37,116 nucleotides of DNA. It comes from an uncultured Bacteroidales bacterium (GTDB lineage: Bacteria; Bacteroidota; Bacteroidia; Bacteroidales; Paludibacteraceae). Under the pieces are notes generated by a model. That model saw only the letters and a list, made by a program, of their open reading frames with translations, did no database searches and was not told where the DNA came from. The stretch lies in contig CACYGT010000008.1 of the NCBI GenBank assembly GCA_902774075.1, forward strand, positions 1 to 37,116, read 5' to 3'. Shown here piece by piece: positions 22,526 to 31,302 of this stretch (positions within the stretch are counted from its first letter, which is position 1; each line of letters begins with the position of its first letter). Position numbers and translations under genes: made by a program.

Positions 22526-24141
22526 TATTTACCTTGACGAGCGGCGGTGAAGAGTACCAGGCTCTCGTCTTTGGTGATGCGCATCTCTTTCTCGGTGAGC
22601 TCAGGGATGGTGAGCTGTGTACCGGGAGTGAGGCTGTTGGGATTAGCTATCGTCTCTCTATTGGCGATATAGATGTATACCCAGCAGTAGGTATTGCCGT
22701 AATACTGGCGTGCGAGCTTGGAGAGGGTGGTCGATTTGTCGACAGTGGCCTCGGCGCTAGTGCGACGCTGGTACTGGTTGGGCTTAGCTTTGGGTTTGGC
22801 GCTCTGGCTGAGCGGTACGGTCTTGACGGGCTTGGTCTCCACTGCCTCCTCGACCACACGGTTCTCTTTGGCGTCCTCGAGGTTACCGATCATGCGCAAG
22901 AACGTCTTGCGGTCCACGAGTCGGATAGCGGCACGTCTGTTCGGTCCGTAGGAAGCTTGGCTGCGACGGCCTACGACCTTACCCATACCCATCGAGTAGA
23001 GGTGGGTCGGTGCGATAGCGTACTCCTCGCGGAGCTCGTCGATCACGTTCGCGGCACGCTTGTCGCCCAGCTCGTAGTTATGCTGCGCCGAACCGGTGTT
23101 GTCGCAATAGCCGGTGACGACGGCGTAGAGGGTGGTATCCTCGGTCAGGCGGTCAGCCACCTGCTGGATCGTGATCAGCCCCTTGTCGTCCAGCGTAGCT
23201 TTGTTGTTCGCGAAATAGACGTAGTAGATCTGCGGCTGGTTGCTGCCGGGCTCTCCGTAGACCTTGGTCTTGGTCTTCACGATCTCGCGGATACGGGTCG
23301 TATCGCGGATGATGATGACGGTATCGTGTACATAACACGGATCAATCGGTTTTGCCCAAGCCTCGTAGGACGAGATATTGCGGACGTGGGTCTTGGACTT
23401 AGCCAGGATCTTAAAGCGCATGTTGAGCGTGAGATCGAAGATACCATCGTTGTTCTTCGAAGCATAGGCCTGCGGACCCGAGAAACCACGACCGTCGATA
23501 TAGTCATTGATGAAATAGGTGTACGTACCGCGGATACCGAGCGAGAGGGTGCGGTTGAGGTTGAACTCGATGTTGAGACCTCCCGTCATGAACCACTCGC
23601 CTTCGAAATGATCCATCGAGAGCGGTGTGTTCGAGCCGGTGTGGTAGCGCATCGCGTCGGTGTAGTACGCATCGTTCTTATACCACGCATATCCGCCACC
23701 GAAGAGGGGCTGGATACCTAAGATACGTTTTTTAGCTTTCGGGAAGAAAAGTCCCATGAAGTCCATCGAGACATACGCTTGCGCCCTATGCATTTGTCCG
23801 CGGAGCATCGCCTCGGCGTTCTCAGGGTCCTCTGTACGTCCGGTGACCTTGTACATGTCGAACATATACTCGACACCGAGGTTCCACACCGGCGTGAACG
23901 AATACTCGAGCGCCAGGCCGGCGGTAGGTATAGAGAGGGAATGCTTCATCTCAGAATGGAAATCACCGTCGAACATGTTCGCGCCCACATGGGGGATCAA
24001 GGACCAGTGCGAGTACTCCTCCGAGATCTCGCTGTTTTCCTCTACCTTATAGGGGTGCGCTCCTTTGACTTCCTGCGTGACTTGCGCGGTCAGCGCAGCC
24101 GAGAAGGCCAAGAGTAATATAACTATAAAATGACGTTTCAC
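22525..24141 (-). CDS. OmpA-family outer-membrane protein with C-terminal LysM-like domain
   Basis: This 538-residue protein has a signal peptide (MKRHFIVILLLAFSAALTAQ), an eight-strand OmpA-like barrel (about 45-250) and a linker. The OmpA C-terminal peptidoglycan-binding domain runs about 305-410 (YFANNKATLDDKG, GYCDNTGSAQHNYELGDKRA, NRRAAIRLVD). A LysM/XkdP-type module lies at about 468-515 (LSKLARQYYGNTYCWVYIYIAN, NSLTPGTQLTIPEL). It likely tethers the outer membrane to peptidoglycan through two wall-binding domains. The start codon is GTG (24141); no ATG is available in the signal peptide. It has its own promoter, and its TAG stop shares its G with the first base of tRNA-Met. Confidence 0.9.
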   Translation of the reverse strand: MKRHFIVILLLAFSAALTAQVTQEVKGAHPYKVEENSEISEEYSHWSLIPHVGANMFDGDFHSEMKHSLSIPTAGLALEYSFTPVWNLGVEYMFDMYKVTGRTEDPENAEAMLRGQMHRAQAYVSMDFMGLFFPKAKKRILGIQPLFGGGYAWYKNDAYYTDAMRYHTGSNTPLSMDHFEGEWFMTGGLNIEFNLNRTLSLGIRGTYTYFINDYIDGRGFSGPQAYASKNNDGIFDLTLNMRFKILAKSKTHVRNISSYEAWAKPIDPCYVHDTVIIIRDTTRIREIVKTKTKVYGEPGSNQPQIYYVYFANNKATLDDKGLITIQQVADRLTEDTTLYAVVTGYCDNTGSAQHNYELGDKRAANVIDELREEYAIAPTHLYSMGMGKVVGRRSQASYGPNRRAAIRLVDRKTFLRMIGNLEDAKENRVVEEAVETKPVKTVPLSQSAKPKAKPNQYQRRTSAEATVDKSTTLSKLARQYYGNTYCWVYIYIANRETIANPNSLTPGTQLTIPELTEKEMRITKDESLVLFTAARQGK

Positions 24142-24176
24142 AGGTGTTTCCGTTCAAAAATTTGCAAAATCGGGTG

Positions 24177-24208
24177 CAAAGGTACTGCTTTTTTTTGAAT
24201 TGACCAAA
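24177..24208 (-). promoter_or_regulatory. Bacteroidota-type promoter for the OmpA-LysM gene
   Basis: Minus strand: TTTG (24208-24205), 20 nt, TACCTTTG (24184-24177). The leader to the GTG at 24141 is about 30 nt. Confidence 0.78.
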
Positions 24209-24244
24209 TTTTTTAATAAAAAAAAATATTTTGTGTACTAAGTA

Positions 24245-24275
24245 TTGCATATATGAAAAAAAAATTGTAATTTTG
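24245..24275 (+). promoter_or_regulatory. Bacteroidota-type promoter for pta-ackA
   Basis: TTG (24245-24247), 20 nt, TAATTTTG (24268-24275). The TTGCATATATG around the -33 box matches one half of the palindromic divergent promoter at 20541. The leader of about 65 nt carries a heptad tract. Confidence 0.75.
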
Positions 24276-24288
24276 TAGCCGAATTGAG

Positions 24289-24319
24289 GGGTTACCGGTT
24301 ACGGGTTACGGGTTATGGG
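24289..24319 (+). repeat. Heptad repeat in the pta leader (GGTTACG type)
   Basis: GGTTACC, GGTTACG, GGTTACG, GGTTATG, period 7. It is the inverted orientation of the tract at 16848-16877. It lies within the predicted 5' untranslated region. Confidence 0.88.
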
Positions 24320-24347
24320 ATAGCAAATATAAAAAAATCAATATATT

Positions 24348-25346
24348 ATGGACATTTTGAATCAGATGATTGCGCGTGCGAAAGCGAATCCGCAGCGCAT
24401 CGTGTTGCCGGAAGGTGACGAACCCCGTACGTTAGAGGCTGCTAACATCTTATTGAGAGATAAGATTGCGCAGCTTATTTTGATTGGTGACCCGGACAAG
24501 ATCCGCTCGATGGCGGCTGAGAAGGGTTTTTCTTATATCGCTGAAGCGAAGATCGTGGACCCGCTTCGCGACCCGAAGATGCCGGAGTATGCCAAACTGC
24601 TCTTCGAGCTGCGTAAGGCAAAGGGTATGACCGAAGAAGAGGCGGCCAAGAAAGCGCAAGACCCGCTCTATCTCGGTTGTCTGATGATCAAAGCCGGTGA
24701 TGCGGACGGTGAGTTAGCCGGTGCACGCGGTACGACGGCCGACACCATTCGTCCGGCCTTTCAGATCCTGAAGACGAAGCCGGGTTGCTCGATCGTAAGC
24801 GGTGCGTTCCTGATGTTCACCCCTGCCAAGCAGTTGGGCGAGAACGGTTTCCTGCTGTTCGCCGACTGCGCCGTGAACCCGAACCCGGATGCGCAGCAGT
24901 TGGCTGAGATCGCTATCTCGACGGCAGAGACGGCCCGTGCTATTGCCGGCATCGAGCCGCGCGTAGCGATGTTGAGTTTCTCGACGAAGGGCAGTGCGAA
25001 GCACGAGTTGGTGGACAAAGTACAAGAGGCGACGCGTATCGCCAAGGAGCTCGCACCGGAGTTGCAGCTGGACGGTGAGTTGCAGGCAGATGCGGCACTG
25101 GTAGAGTCCGTAGCGAAGACCAAAGCACCGGGCAGCCCCGTAGCCGGCAAGGCGAATGTGCTGGTGTTCCCCGACCTGCAGGCTGGTAACATCGGCTACA
25201 AGCTCGTAGAGCGCTTCTCGGGCGCAGACGCCGTAGGACCGATCCTCCAAGGTATCGCAGCGCCGGTCAATGACCTCAGCCGCGGATGCAAAGTACAAGA
25301 TATTGTTCAAATGGTTATAATAACGGCGAATCAAGCCATCAAATAA
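24348..25346 (+). CDS. pta: Phosphate acetyltransferase
   Basis: The 332-residue protein matches the short, single-domain Pta family. It has RIVLPEGDEPRTLEAA at the N-terminus, ADGELAGARGTTADTIRPAFQILKT in the middle, CAVNPNPDAQQLAEIAISTAETA, and a C-terminal VLVFPDLQAGNIGYKLVERFSGADAVGPILQG. It interconverts acetyl-CoA and acetyl phosphate in the cytoplasm. With ackA immediately downstream it forms the acetate-producing, ATP-yielding pathway of fermentative Bacteroidales. It has its own promoter, and the gap to ackA is a heptad tract only. Confidence 0.96.
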   Translation: MDILNQMIARAKANPQRIVLPEGDEPRTLEAANILLRDKIAQLILIGDPDKIRSMAAEKGFSYIAEAKIVDPLRDPKMPEYAKLLFELRKAKGMTEEEAAKKAQDPLYLGCLMIKAGDADGELAGARGTTADTIRPAFQILKTKPGCSIVSGAFLMFTPAKQLGENGFLLFADCAVNPNPDAQQLAEIAISTAETARAIAGIEPRVAMLSFSTKGSAKHELVDKVQEATRIAKELAPELQLDGELQADAALVESVAKTKAPGSPVAGKANVLVFPDLQAGNIGYKLVERFSGADAVGPILQGIAAPVNDLSRGCKVQDIVQMVIITANQAIK

Positions 25347-25348
25347 CC

Positions 25349-25397
25349 ATTTGAAATTTATGATTTCAAATTTATGATTTCAAATTTCAAATTTATG
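25349..25397 (+). repeat. Heptad repeat filling the pta-ackA spacer
   Basis: A 14-bp double unit (AAATTTATGATTTC) occurs twice, followed by AAATTTC and AAATTTATG. Each AAATTTATG copy offers an ATG; the last is the ackA start. Confidence 0.92.
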
Positions 25398-26585
25398 AAG
25401 ATATTGGTTTTGAACTGCGGTAGCAGCAGTATTAAATACAAGCTCTTCAACATGGAGAGCAAGTCCGTATTGGCACAAGGCGGTATCGAGAAGATCGGTC
25501 TGCCCGACTCGTTCCTGCAAGTGAAGTTAGCGAACGGAGAGAAAGTGAAGTTCGAGAAACCGATGCCGGAGCATACGGTAGGTATCGAGTTGATTCTGGA
25601 GAAGTTGGTGGACCCGGAGATCGGTGTCATCAAGGACCTCAAACAGATCGACGCAGTCGGTCACCGCGTAGTGCACGGCGGCGAGAAATTCAACAAGAGT
25701 GTGCTGATCACGCCGGAGGTGAAGAAAGAGATCATCCAGTGCGTAGAGTTGGCTCCGCTGCACAACCCCGCTAACCTCAAGGGTATCGATGCGATCGAGA
25801 AGATACTGCCGGGTGTACCGCAGGTAGCGGTCTTCGACACGGCGTTCCACCAGACGATGCCGGACTACGCGTATATGTACGCGATCCCGTACGAGCTGTA
25901 TGAGAAATACGCGATCCGTCGTTACGGCTTCCACGGCACCAGCCACCGTTATGTCTCTGCTCGCGTATGCGAGTTCCTCGGTGTCGATCCGAAGAAGCAG
26001 AAGATCGTGACCTGCCACATCGGCGGAGGCGGCAGTTGTACGGCTGTGCTCAACGGCGAGAGCGTAGATACCTCGATGGGCCTGACGCCGGTAGAGGGTC
26101 TGGTGATGGGTACCCGCGCGGGCGACCTGGACCTCGGTGCAGCGACCTTCATCATGGACAAAGAGCATCTGACGACGGCTGAGTTCAATAACCTGGTGAA
26201 TAAGAAATCCGGTTTGCTCGGTGTATCGGGCGTGTCCAGCGACTGCCGCGATATCGAGGCTGCCATCAATGCCGGCAACAAACGTGCGGACCTGGCGCGT
26301 AAGATGTTCATCTACCGTACAATCAAGTACATCGGCGCGTATGCAGCCGCTATGAACGGTCTGGATATCCTTGTCTTCACGGCCGGTATCGGCGAGAACG
26401 ACCCCTATATCCGTGCTGAGATCATGAAGGGCCTCAGTTTCCTCGGTATCGAGGTAGATGACGAGGCGAACAAAGTGCGCGGTGAGGAGCGGATCATCTC
26501 CAAGAAGGGCAGCAAAGTGACCGTCTGCCTGATCCCGACGGATGAAGAGCTGATGATCGCCAGCGATACAGCGGCTTTAGTATAA
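25395..26585 (+). CDS. ackA: Acetate kinase
   Basis: Starting at ATG 25395 (MKILVLNCGSSSIKYKLF) gives 396 residues, the normal AckA length. An earlier in-frame ATG (25374) would only translate repeat sequence (MISNFKF). The acetokinase family patterns are present: N-terminal NCGSSSIK, HRVVHGGEKF, the FDTAFHQTMP segment, RYGFHGTSHRYVS, HIGGGGSCTAVLNGESVDTSMG and the C-terminal FTAGIGENDPYIR. The enzyme converts acetyl phosphate and ADP to acetate and ATP. It is co-transcribed with pta. Confidence 0.97.
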   Translation: MKILVLNCGSSSIKYKLFNMESKSVLAQGGIEKIGLPDSFLQVKLANGEKVKFEKPMPEHTVGIELILEKLVDPEIGVIKDLKQIDAVGHRVVHGGEKFNKSVLITPEVKKEIIQCVELAPLHNPANLKGIDAIEKILPGVPQVAVFDTAFHQTMPDYAYMYAIPYELYEKYAIRRYGFHGTSHRYVSARVCEFLGVDPKKQKIVTCHIGGGGSCTAVLNGESVDTSMGLTPVEGLVMGTRAGDLDLGAATFIMDKEHLTTAEFNNLVNKKSGLLGVSGVSSDCRDIEAAINAGNKRADLARKMFIYRTIKYIGAYAAAMNGLDILVFTAGIGENDPYIRAEIMKGLSFLGIEVDDEANKVRGEERIISKKGSKVTVCLIPTDEELMIASDTAALV

Positions 26586-26596
26586 TCTATTAGTTC

Positions 26597-26687
26597 GCAT
26601 ATCAAACTCTTCGGAGTAACTCGCCCCATGCTCGACGACTCTCGCGTTCCCCATCCGCTCGAGACGCCTCCGAGAGAGTTTATATGC
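26597..26687. repeat. 91-bp element bounded by 20-bp imperfect inverted repeats
   Basis: The left arm 26597-26616 (GCATATCAAACTCTTCGGAG) pairs with the right arm 26668-26687 (CTCCGAGAGAGTTTATATGC) with small bulges only. The interior holds a nested CTCGA...TCGAG pair. No T-run follows and no coding potential is visible. It could be a structured RNA, an attenuator or a small MITE-like remnant between ackA and the GH13 gene. Confidence 0.6.
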
Positions 26688-26692
26688 TCACG

Positions 26693-26739
26693 GATTGAAG
26701 ATTGAAGATTGAAGATTGAAGATTTGAGATTTTAGATTT
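26693..26739 (+). repeat. Heptad repeat upstream of the GH13 gene (GATTGAA type)
   Basis: GATTGAA four times, then GATTTGA, GATTTTA, GATTTTT; period exactly 7. It ends 6 bp before the start codon at 26745. Confidence 0.93.
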
Positions 26740-26744
26740 TTACC

Positions 26745-28385
26745 ATGAACAAACCGATCATTTACCAACTCTTCCCCCGTTGGTTTGCAAACTATAATGA
26801 GACACGGAAGCATAACGGATCGAAGGAAGAGAACGGTTGCGGGCGATTTGTGGATATCAACGAGCGGGCACTCCGGGCCATCGTGGACCTGGGTGCTACG
26901 CACGTTTGGTACACCGGCATCATCCGTCACGCGACCGCACAATATAACAACCCCGCTATCACCAAAGGCAAAGCCGGCAGTCCGTACGCGATTACGGACT
27001 ATTACGACGTGGACCCCGACTTGGCGCGCAACGAAGCCAAGCGCATGGAGGAGTTCGAAGACCTCGTAGCTCGTACTCACGCCGCCGGCTTGGACGTACT
27101 GATAGATTTTGTGCCCAACCATGTGGCACGCCAGTACAAGAGTGTGTGCAAGCCCAAGGGTGTGAAGGATCTCGGCGAAGGCGACAACCCCGAGTGGGCG
27201 TTCTCGCCGCTGAATAACTTCTACTACCTCCCGGGCGAGCGGTTCACGATGGACAAGGACCTGCAGGGCTACGAAGAGTATCCGGCTAAGGTGACGGGAA
27301 ACGACTGCTTCACCTCCCACCCCTCCGAGAACGACTGGTACGAGACCGTCAAACTCAACTACGGCGTCTATTACCAAGGCGGCCGGGAGAAACAGTTCGA
27401 TCCGATTCCCTCGACCTGGGTGAAGATGCGGGATATACTCCTTTTCTGGGCCGACAAAGGGATCGACGGCGTGCGTGTCGATATGGCCGAGATGGTACCG
27501 GTGGAGTTCTTCGCTTGGGCGATTGCGGCGGTGAAGAAGAAACATAAGAAATTCCTCTTCATCGGCGAGTGCTACGACCCCAACCAGTACAACGCTTATC
27601 TCGCAGCGGGTTTTGACTACCTGTACGACAAAGTAGGTATGTACGACTACCTTCGCGGAGTGACGAGCAAGGGTTGGCCGGCGGAAGGCATCACGAACCA
27701 GTGGATGCAACACGGAGACGAGCGAATCAAGCATATGCTCTATTTCCTCGAGAACCACGACGAGCAACGTCTAGCGAGCGGATTCTTCTGCGGTGACGGC
27801 CGTTGTGCCGAGCCGGCGATGATCGTAGCGGCGACGCTGAACCAGTGCCCGGTGATGATCTACTCCGGTCAGGAGTTAGGCGAGCGGGGAATGGATATGG
27901 AGGGTTTCTCGGGCATCGACGGCCGCACGACCATCTTTGACTACTGGGGTGTGAAGAGCTTGCAGGCTTGGGCGAACAAGGGTAAGTTCGACGGCGGTCA
28001 GTTAAGCAGCGAGCAGAAAGAGCTCCGCGCGTTCTACCAGCGTCTGCTCACTCTCGCACGCGACGACAAGGCGATCCAGAAAGGCCTGATGTACGATATC
28101 ACGTACGCGCAGGGCGAAGGCTTCAACAAACAGCAGCACTATGCGTACCTGAGGCACGTCAAAGGCGAGACGCTGCTGATCGTCATCAATTTCCATGACC
28201 GCGAGCAGTATATCCCCGTTCGTATTCCAAACGACGCATTCGTCTATCTGGACCTCGAAGGCAAGATCAATGCAACGGCCATCGATCTGCTGACGGGCGA
28301 CAAGCGGGCTTATACGTTCGTGCCCGATGCCGTCAACGAGATCGTCCTCCCTGCGTGGAAAGGAGTGGTTTTGAAAATCAAGTAA
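26745..28385 (+). CDS. GH13 alpha-amylase-family glycosidase
   Basis: The 546-residue protein has the GH13 (beta/alpha)8 signatures: region I DVLIDFVPNH (about 117-126), nucleophile D246 in GVRVDMAEM, acid/base E275 in FIGECYDP, and D339 in FLENHDEQR. A C-terminal beta domain follows (about 445-546). No signal peptide is seen, so it probably acts in the cytoplasm on maltooligosaccharides or glycogen. The exact specificity (amylase, glucanotransferase or a related activity) cannot be fixed from sequence alone. It lies between ackA and the UbiA gene, each separated by heptad tracts. I see no convincing promoter of its own, so it may be read from the pta promoter. Confidence 0.88.
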   Translation: MNKPIIYQLFPRWFANYNETRKHNGSKEENGCGRFVDINERALRAIVDLGATHVWYTGIIRHATAQYNNPAITKGKAGSPYAITDYYDVDPDLARNEAKRMEEFEDLVARTHAAGLDVLIDFVPNHVARQYKSVCKPKGVKDLGEGDNPEWAFSPLNNFYYLPGERFTMDKDLQGYEEYPAKVTGNDCFTSHPSENDWYETVKLNYGVYYQGGREKQFDPIPSTWVKMRDILLFWADKGIDGVRVDMAEMVPVEFFAWAIAAVKKKHKKFLFIGECYDPNQYNAYLAAGFDYLYDKVGMYDYLRGVTSKGWPAEGITNQWMQHGDERIKHMLYFLENHDEQRLASGFFCGDGRCAEPAMIVAATLNQCPVMIYSGQELGERGMDMEGFSGIDGRTTIFDYWGVKSLQAWANKGKFDGGQLSSEQKELRAFYQRLLTLARDDKAIQKGLMYDITYAQGEGFNKQQHYAYLRHVKGETLLIVINFHDREQYIPVRIPNDAFVYLDLEGKINATAIDLLTGDKRAYTFVPDAVNEIVLPAWKGVVLKIK

Positions 28386-28399
28386 CTGATTTTCAAAAC

Positions 28400-28465
28400 A
28401 TTTAAGATTTAAATATTTAAGATTTAAAGATTTAAGATTTAAAGATTTAAGATTTGGAGATTTTT
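28400..28465 (+). repeat. Heptad repeat filling the GH13-UbiA spacer and forming the UbiA start
   Basis: Alternating ATTTAAG and ATTTAAAG units (period 7-8), about nine in all, ending AGATTTGGAGATTT. It supplies the TTG start of the UbiA-family gene. Confidence 0.93.
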
Positions 28466-29413
28466 AAGGACATATTACGTCTCATCCGCTGGAGCAATCT
28501 GCTGTTTCTGGGGATACTGGTGTGGGTGATGGAGAAATGGGTAGCGGCGCCGGTGTTGACCCATGCGGCGTTTGGGGAACAGTTACCGGGCTGGGTGCTT
28601 TGGCAACTGATCATCGCGGTCATTCTTATCGCGGCCGGGGGGTATGTGATCAATGACTATTTCGATGTCAAGATCGACCGTATCAACCGCCCGGACGAGT
28701 TGGTGGTCACCCGCTCTATCTCCAAACAGACGGCAGTGAGGCTGAGTATGGGCTTAAGTATCTCCGGTGCTATCCTGGGGCAGATCATCGCTATCTGGCT
28801 TGCTAACTGGACGCTGGCGGCGGTCTTTCTGATCGTTCCCGGACTGCTGTGGTTCTACTCGAGTAGTTACAAGCGGCTCTTTATGATCGGCAACATCACG
28901 GTTGCGCTTCTGTCGGGCTTGGTACCGCTGTTGGTCGCGATGGTCAACGTAGCGCTCCTGGAGCAGCGATACGGCGAGATCCTACCCTACACTTCGCTGA
29001 CGCATGACCTCTATGCCTGGTTAGGCGGTTTTGGTTTGTTCGCATTTCTGCTGACCTGGATACGGGAGATCGTCAAAGACATGCAGGACCAGGAGGGTGA
29101 CCGCGAGTTCGAGTGCCACACGATGCCTATCGTATGGGGTGAGAAATGGACGAAAGTGTTTGTGACGGGCTTGGTAGTGCTGACGATCGCCATCATCGGC
29201 CATCTGTGGTTCCATGTGTTGCCCTTCCCGATCGGTTGGACGAGTCTGAGCACGCGGTATATCGTGCTGGGAATCATTGTTCCGCTGCTGGCTTCGGTAT
29301 GGCTGTTATGGTCCGCAAAGATCCCCTCTGACTATAAAACAACCCAGCAGGTAGTGAAGTTCACTATGCTGCTGGGCGTTCTCTACAGTATCTGTATTGT
29401 GCGGGGCCTTTAA
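28454..29413 (+). CDS. UbiA-family prenyltransferase (geranylgeranylglycerol-phosphate geranylgeranyltransferase-like)
   Basis: The 319-residue membrane protein has about eight or nine hydrophobic helices and both aspartate-rich UbiA motifs: [15 protein letters not shown] (about 76-90) and [10 protein letters not shown] (about 211-220). The family transfers a polyprenyl chain to an acceptor at the membrane. Bacteroidota members of this type are usually labelled geranylgeranylglycerol-phosphate geranylgeranyltransferases, but the true acceptor is unproven; a quinone-ring acceptor is possible. The start is TTG 28454, two codons after an in-frame TAA, inside the heptad tract in the same TAAGATTTG context as sprA. 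No upstream ATG exists, and the next Met (VMEKW) would remove the first membrane helix. Its TAA stop overlaps the convergent thrS stop. Confidence 0.85.
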   Translation: MEIFKDILRLIRWSNLLFLGILVWVMEKWVAAPVLTHAAFGEQLPGWVLWQLIIAVILIAAGGYVINDYFDVKIDRINRPDELVVTRSISKQTAVRLSMGLSISGAILGQIIAIWLANWTLAAVFLIVPGLLWFYSSSYKRLFMIGNITVALLSGLVPLLVAMVNVALLEQRYGEILPYTSLTHDLYAWLGGFGLFAFLLTWIREIVKDMQDQEGDREFECHTMPIVWGEKWTKVFVTGLVVLTIAIIGHLWFHVLPFPIGWTSLSTRYIVLGIIVPLLASVWLLWSAKIPSDYKTTQQVVKFTMLLGVLYSICIVRGL

Positions 29414-31239
29414 TAGGCGCTCATCTGTTCCTTGACCGCATTATTGATGAAGTCTGCGAACTCCTGAATCGTCATGGAGCCGTCTCCTGCGGGTGCCGGT
29501 TGACCACTGGCTTCGCCGCCTTGACGACGTACGCTAACCTTGCCTTCTTCCGCCTCTTTCTCACCGACGATGAGCATGTACGGGATACGCTTGAGTTCGT
29601 TGTCGCGGATCTTACGGCCGAGTTTCTCGTTGCGGTCATCTACGATGACGCGTACGTCTTGGGCCTCGAGGACCTCTTTTACTTTCCAAGCATATTCGTT
29701 TGATTTCTCGGAGATCGGCAGTACCACTGCCTGGTCCGGCGTGAGCCAGAGCGGGAACTTACCGGCGGTGTGCTCGATGAGGACGGCTACGAAACGCTCC
29801 ATCGAACCGAAGGGTGCACGGTGGATCATGACGGGACGATGCTTCTGGTTGTCCTCACCGGTGTATTCGAGTTCGAAACGCTCCGGCAGGTTGTAGTCCA
29901 CTTGGATGGTACCGAGTTGCCAGCGACGGCCGAGGGCATCCTTGACCATGAAGTCGAGTTTAGGACCATAGAAAGCTGCCTCACCGGTCTCTTCGTGGGC
30001 CGGCAGGTTCATCTCACGGCAAGCCTCACGGATGGCATTCTCTGCATGCTCCCATATCTCGTCTGAACCGACGTATTTCTCGTGGTTGTTGGGATCGCGA
30101 AGGGAGATCTGTGCTTCGTAGTTCTCGAAGTTGAGGGCCTTGAAGATGATGTTGATGATCTCCATGACGCGAATGAACTCTTGCTTCACCTGATCCTGAC
30201 GGCAGAAGATATGCGCGTCATCTTGAGTAAAGGAACGCACGCGCGTGAGGCCGTGGAGCTCACCCGACTGCTCGTAACGATAGACGGTACCGAACTCCGC
30301 ACAGCGGAAGGGCAGGTCTTTGTAGGAGCGCGGGCTGTTCTTGTAGATTGCGCAGTGGTGGGGGCAGTTCATCGGCTTGAGGAGGTAAACCTCACCCTCT
30401 TCCGGGGTCGTGATGGGCTGGAAGGAGTCCTTGCCGTAGTGATCCCAGTGACCTGAGGTCATATAGAGGTTCTTGGAGCCGATATGCGGAGTGATGACCT
30501 GCTGGTAGCCGTAGCGCTTCTGGATCTTCTTGAGGAAGTCCTCGAGACGCAGACGCAGGGCCGTACCCTTCGGCAACCAGATAGGCAGACCTTTTCCGAC
30601 CATGTCGGAGAACATAAAGAGTTCGAGGTCTTTACCGATCTTACGGTGGTCACGTTTCTTCGCCTCTTCGAGCAGCGCGAGGTACTCGTCGAGCATCGAG
30701 CGCTTGGGGAAAGAGATGGCGTAGATACGCGTCATCATCGGACGTTTCTCGTCGCCACGCCAGTAAGCGGCGGAGCAAGAGAGCACTTTGACAGCCTTGA
30801 TATCGCCGGTGGAGAGGAGGTGCGGACCCTTACAAAGGTCAGTGAACTCACCCTGGGTATAGGTGGTGATGGAGCCGTCCTCGAGTTCGGAGATCAACTC
30901 ACATTTGTAACTCTGTCCTTTGTCACCGAAGGCTTTGAGGGCATCGGCTTTGCTGATCTGAGCGCGTACAACGGATTCTTTCTTCGCACGCAACTCCATC
31001 ATCTTGTCTTCGATCGCCGCAAAACAGGTGTCGTTAATCACCACGCCCTCGGGGGGCATCACGTCATAATAGAAACCGTTCTCGATAGCCGGTCCGATAC
31101 CGAACTGGATACCGGGATACAACTCTTGCAGCGCCTCTGCCATGAGGTGTGAGGAGGTGTGCCAGAAAGCGTGTTTCGCTTCTGCATCTTCCCACTCAAA
31201 GGCCTGTACACTGCCGTCTTGATACTGTACTTTAATCAT
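29410..31239 (-). CDS. thrS: Threonyl-tRNA synthetase lacking most of the TGS domain
   Basis: I place the start at ATG 31239 ([11 protein letters not shown]), giving 609 residues. The editing domain has HTSSH (H27, H31) and CKGPH. The class II core has the zinc ligands in MNCPHH, DDAHIF and [13 protein letters not shown], and the anticodon-binding domain ends the protein. It charges tRNA-Thr and edits Ser-tRNA. In E. coli the first editing histidine is residue 73; here it is 27, so about 46 residues of the N-terminal TGS domain are missing, leaving only its first strand. [13 protein letters not shown] stretch near the C-terminus also looks inserted. The open frame extends upstream to 31446 only because the promoter region is free of stops. 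Confidence 0.96.
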   Translation of the reverse strand: MIKVQYQDGSVQAFEWEDAEAKHAFWHTSSHLMAEALQELYPGIQFGIGPAIENGFYYDVMPPEGVVINDTCFAAIEDKMMELRAKKESVVRAQISKADALKAFGDKGQSYKCELISELEDGSITTYTQGEFTDLCKGPHLLSTGDIKAVKVLSCSAAYWRGDEKRPMMTRIYAISFPKRSMLDEYLALLEEAKKRDHRKIGKDLELFMFSDMVGKGLPIWLPKGTALRLRLEDFLKKIQKRYGYQQVITPHIGSKNLYMTSGHWDHYGKDSFQPITTPEEGEVYLLKPMNCPHHCAIYKNSPRSYKDLPFRCAEFGTVYRYEQSGELHGLTRVRSFTQDDAHIFCRQDQVKQEFIRVMEIINIIFKALNFENYEAQISLRDPNNHEKYVGSDEIWEHAENAIREACREMNLPAHEETGEAAFYGPKLDFMVKDALGRRWQLGTIQVDYNLPERFELEYTGEDNQKHRPVMIHRAPFGSMERFVAVLIEHTAGKFPLWLTPDQAVVLPISEKSNEYAWKVKEVLEAQDVRVIVDDRNEKLGRKIRDNELKRIPYMLIVGEKEAEEGKVSVRRQGGEASGQPAPAGDGSMTIQEFADFINNAVKEQMSAY

Positions 31240-31270
31240 ATAATTGTGTTCAATTTTTGCAAATCGGCTG

Positions 31271-31302
31271 CAAAGGTACACTTTTTTTTTGAAATATACA
31301 AA
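31271..31302 (-). promoter_or_regulatory. Bacteroidota-type promoter for thrS
   Basis: Minus strand: TTTG (31302-31299), 20 nt, TACCTTTG (31278-31271). The leader to ATG 31239 is about 26 nt. Confidence 0.8.
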
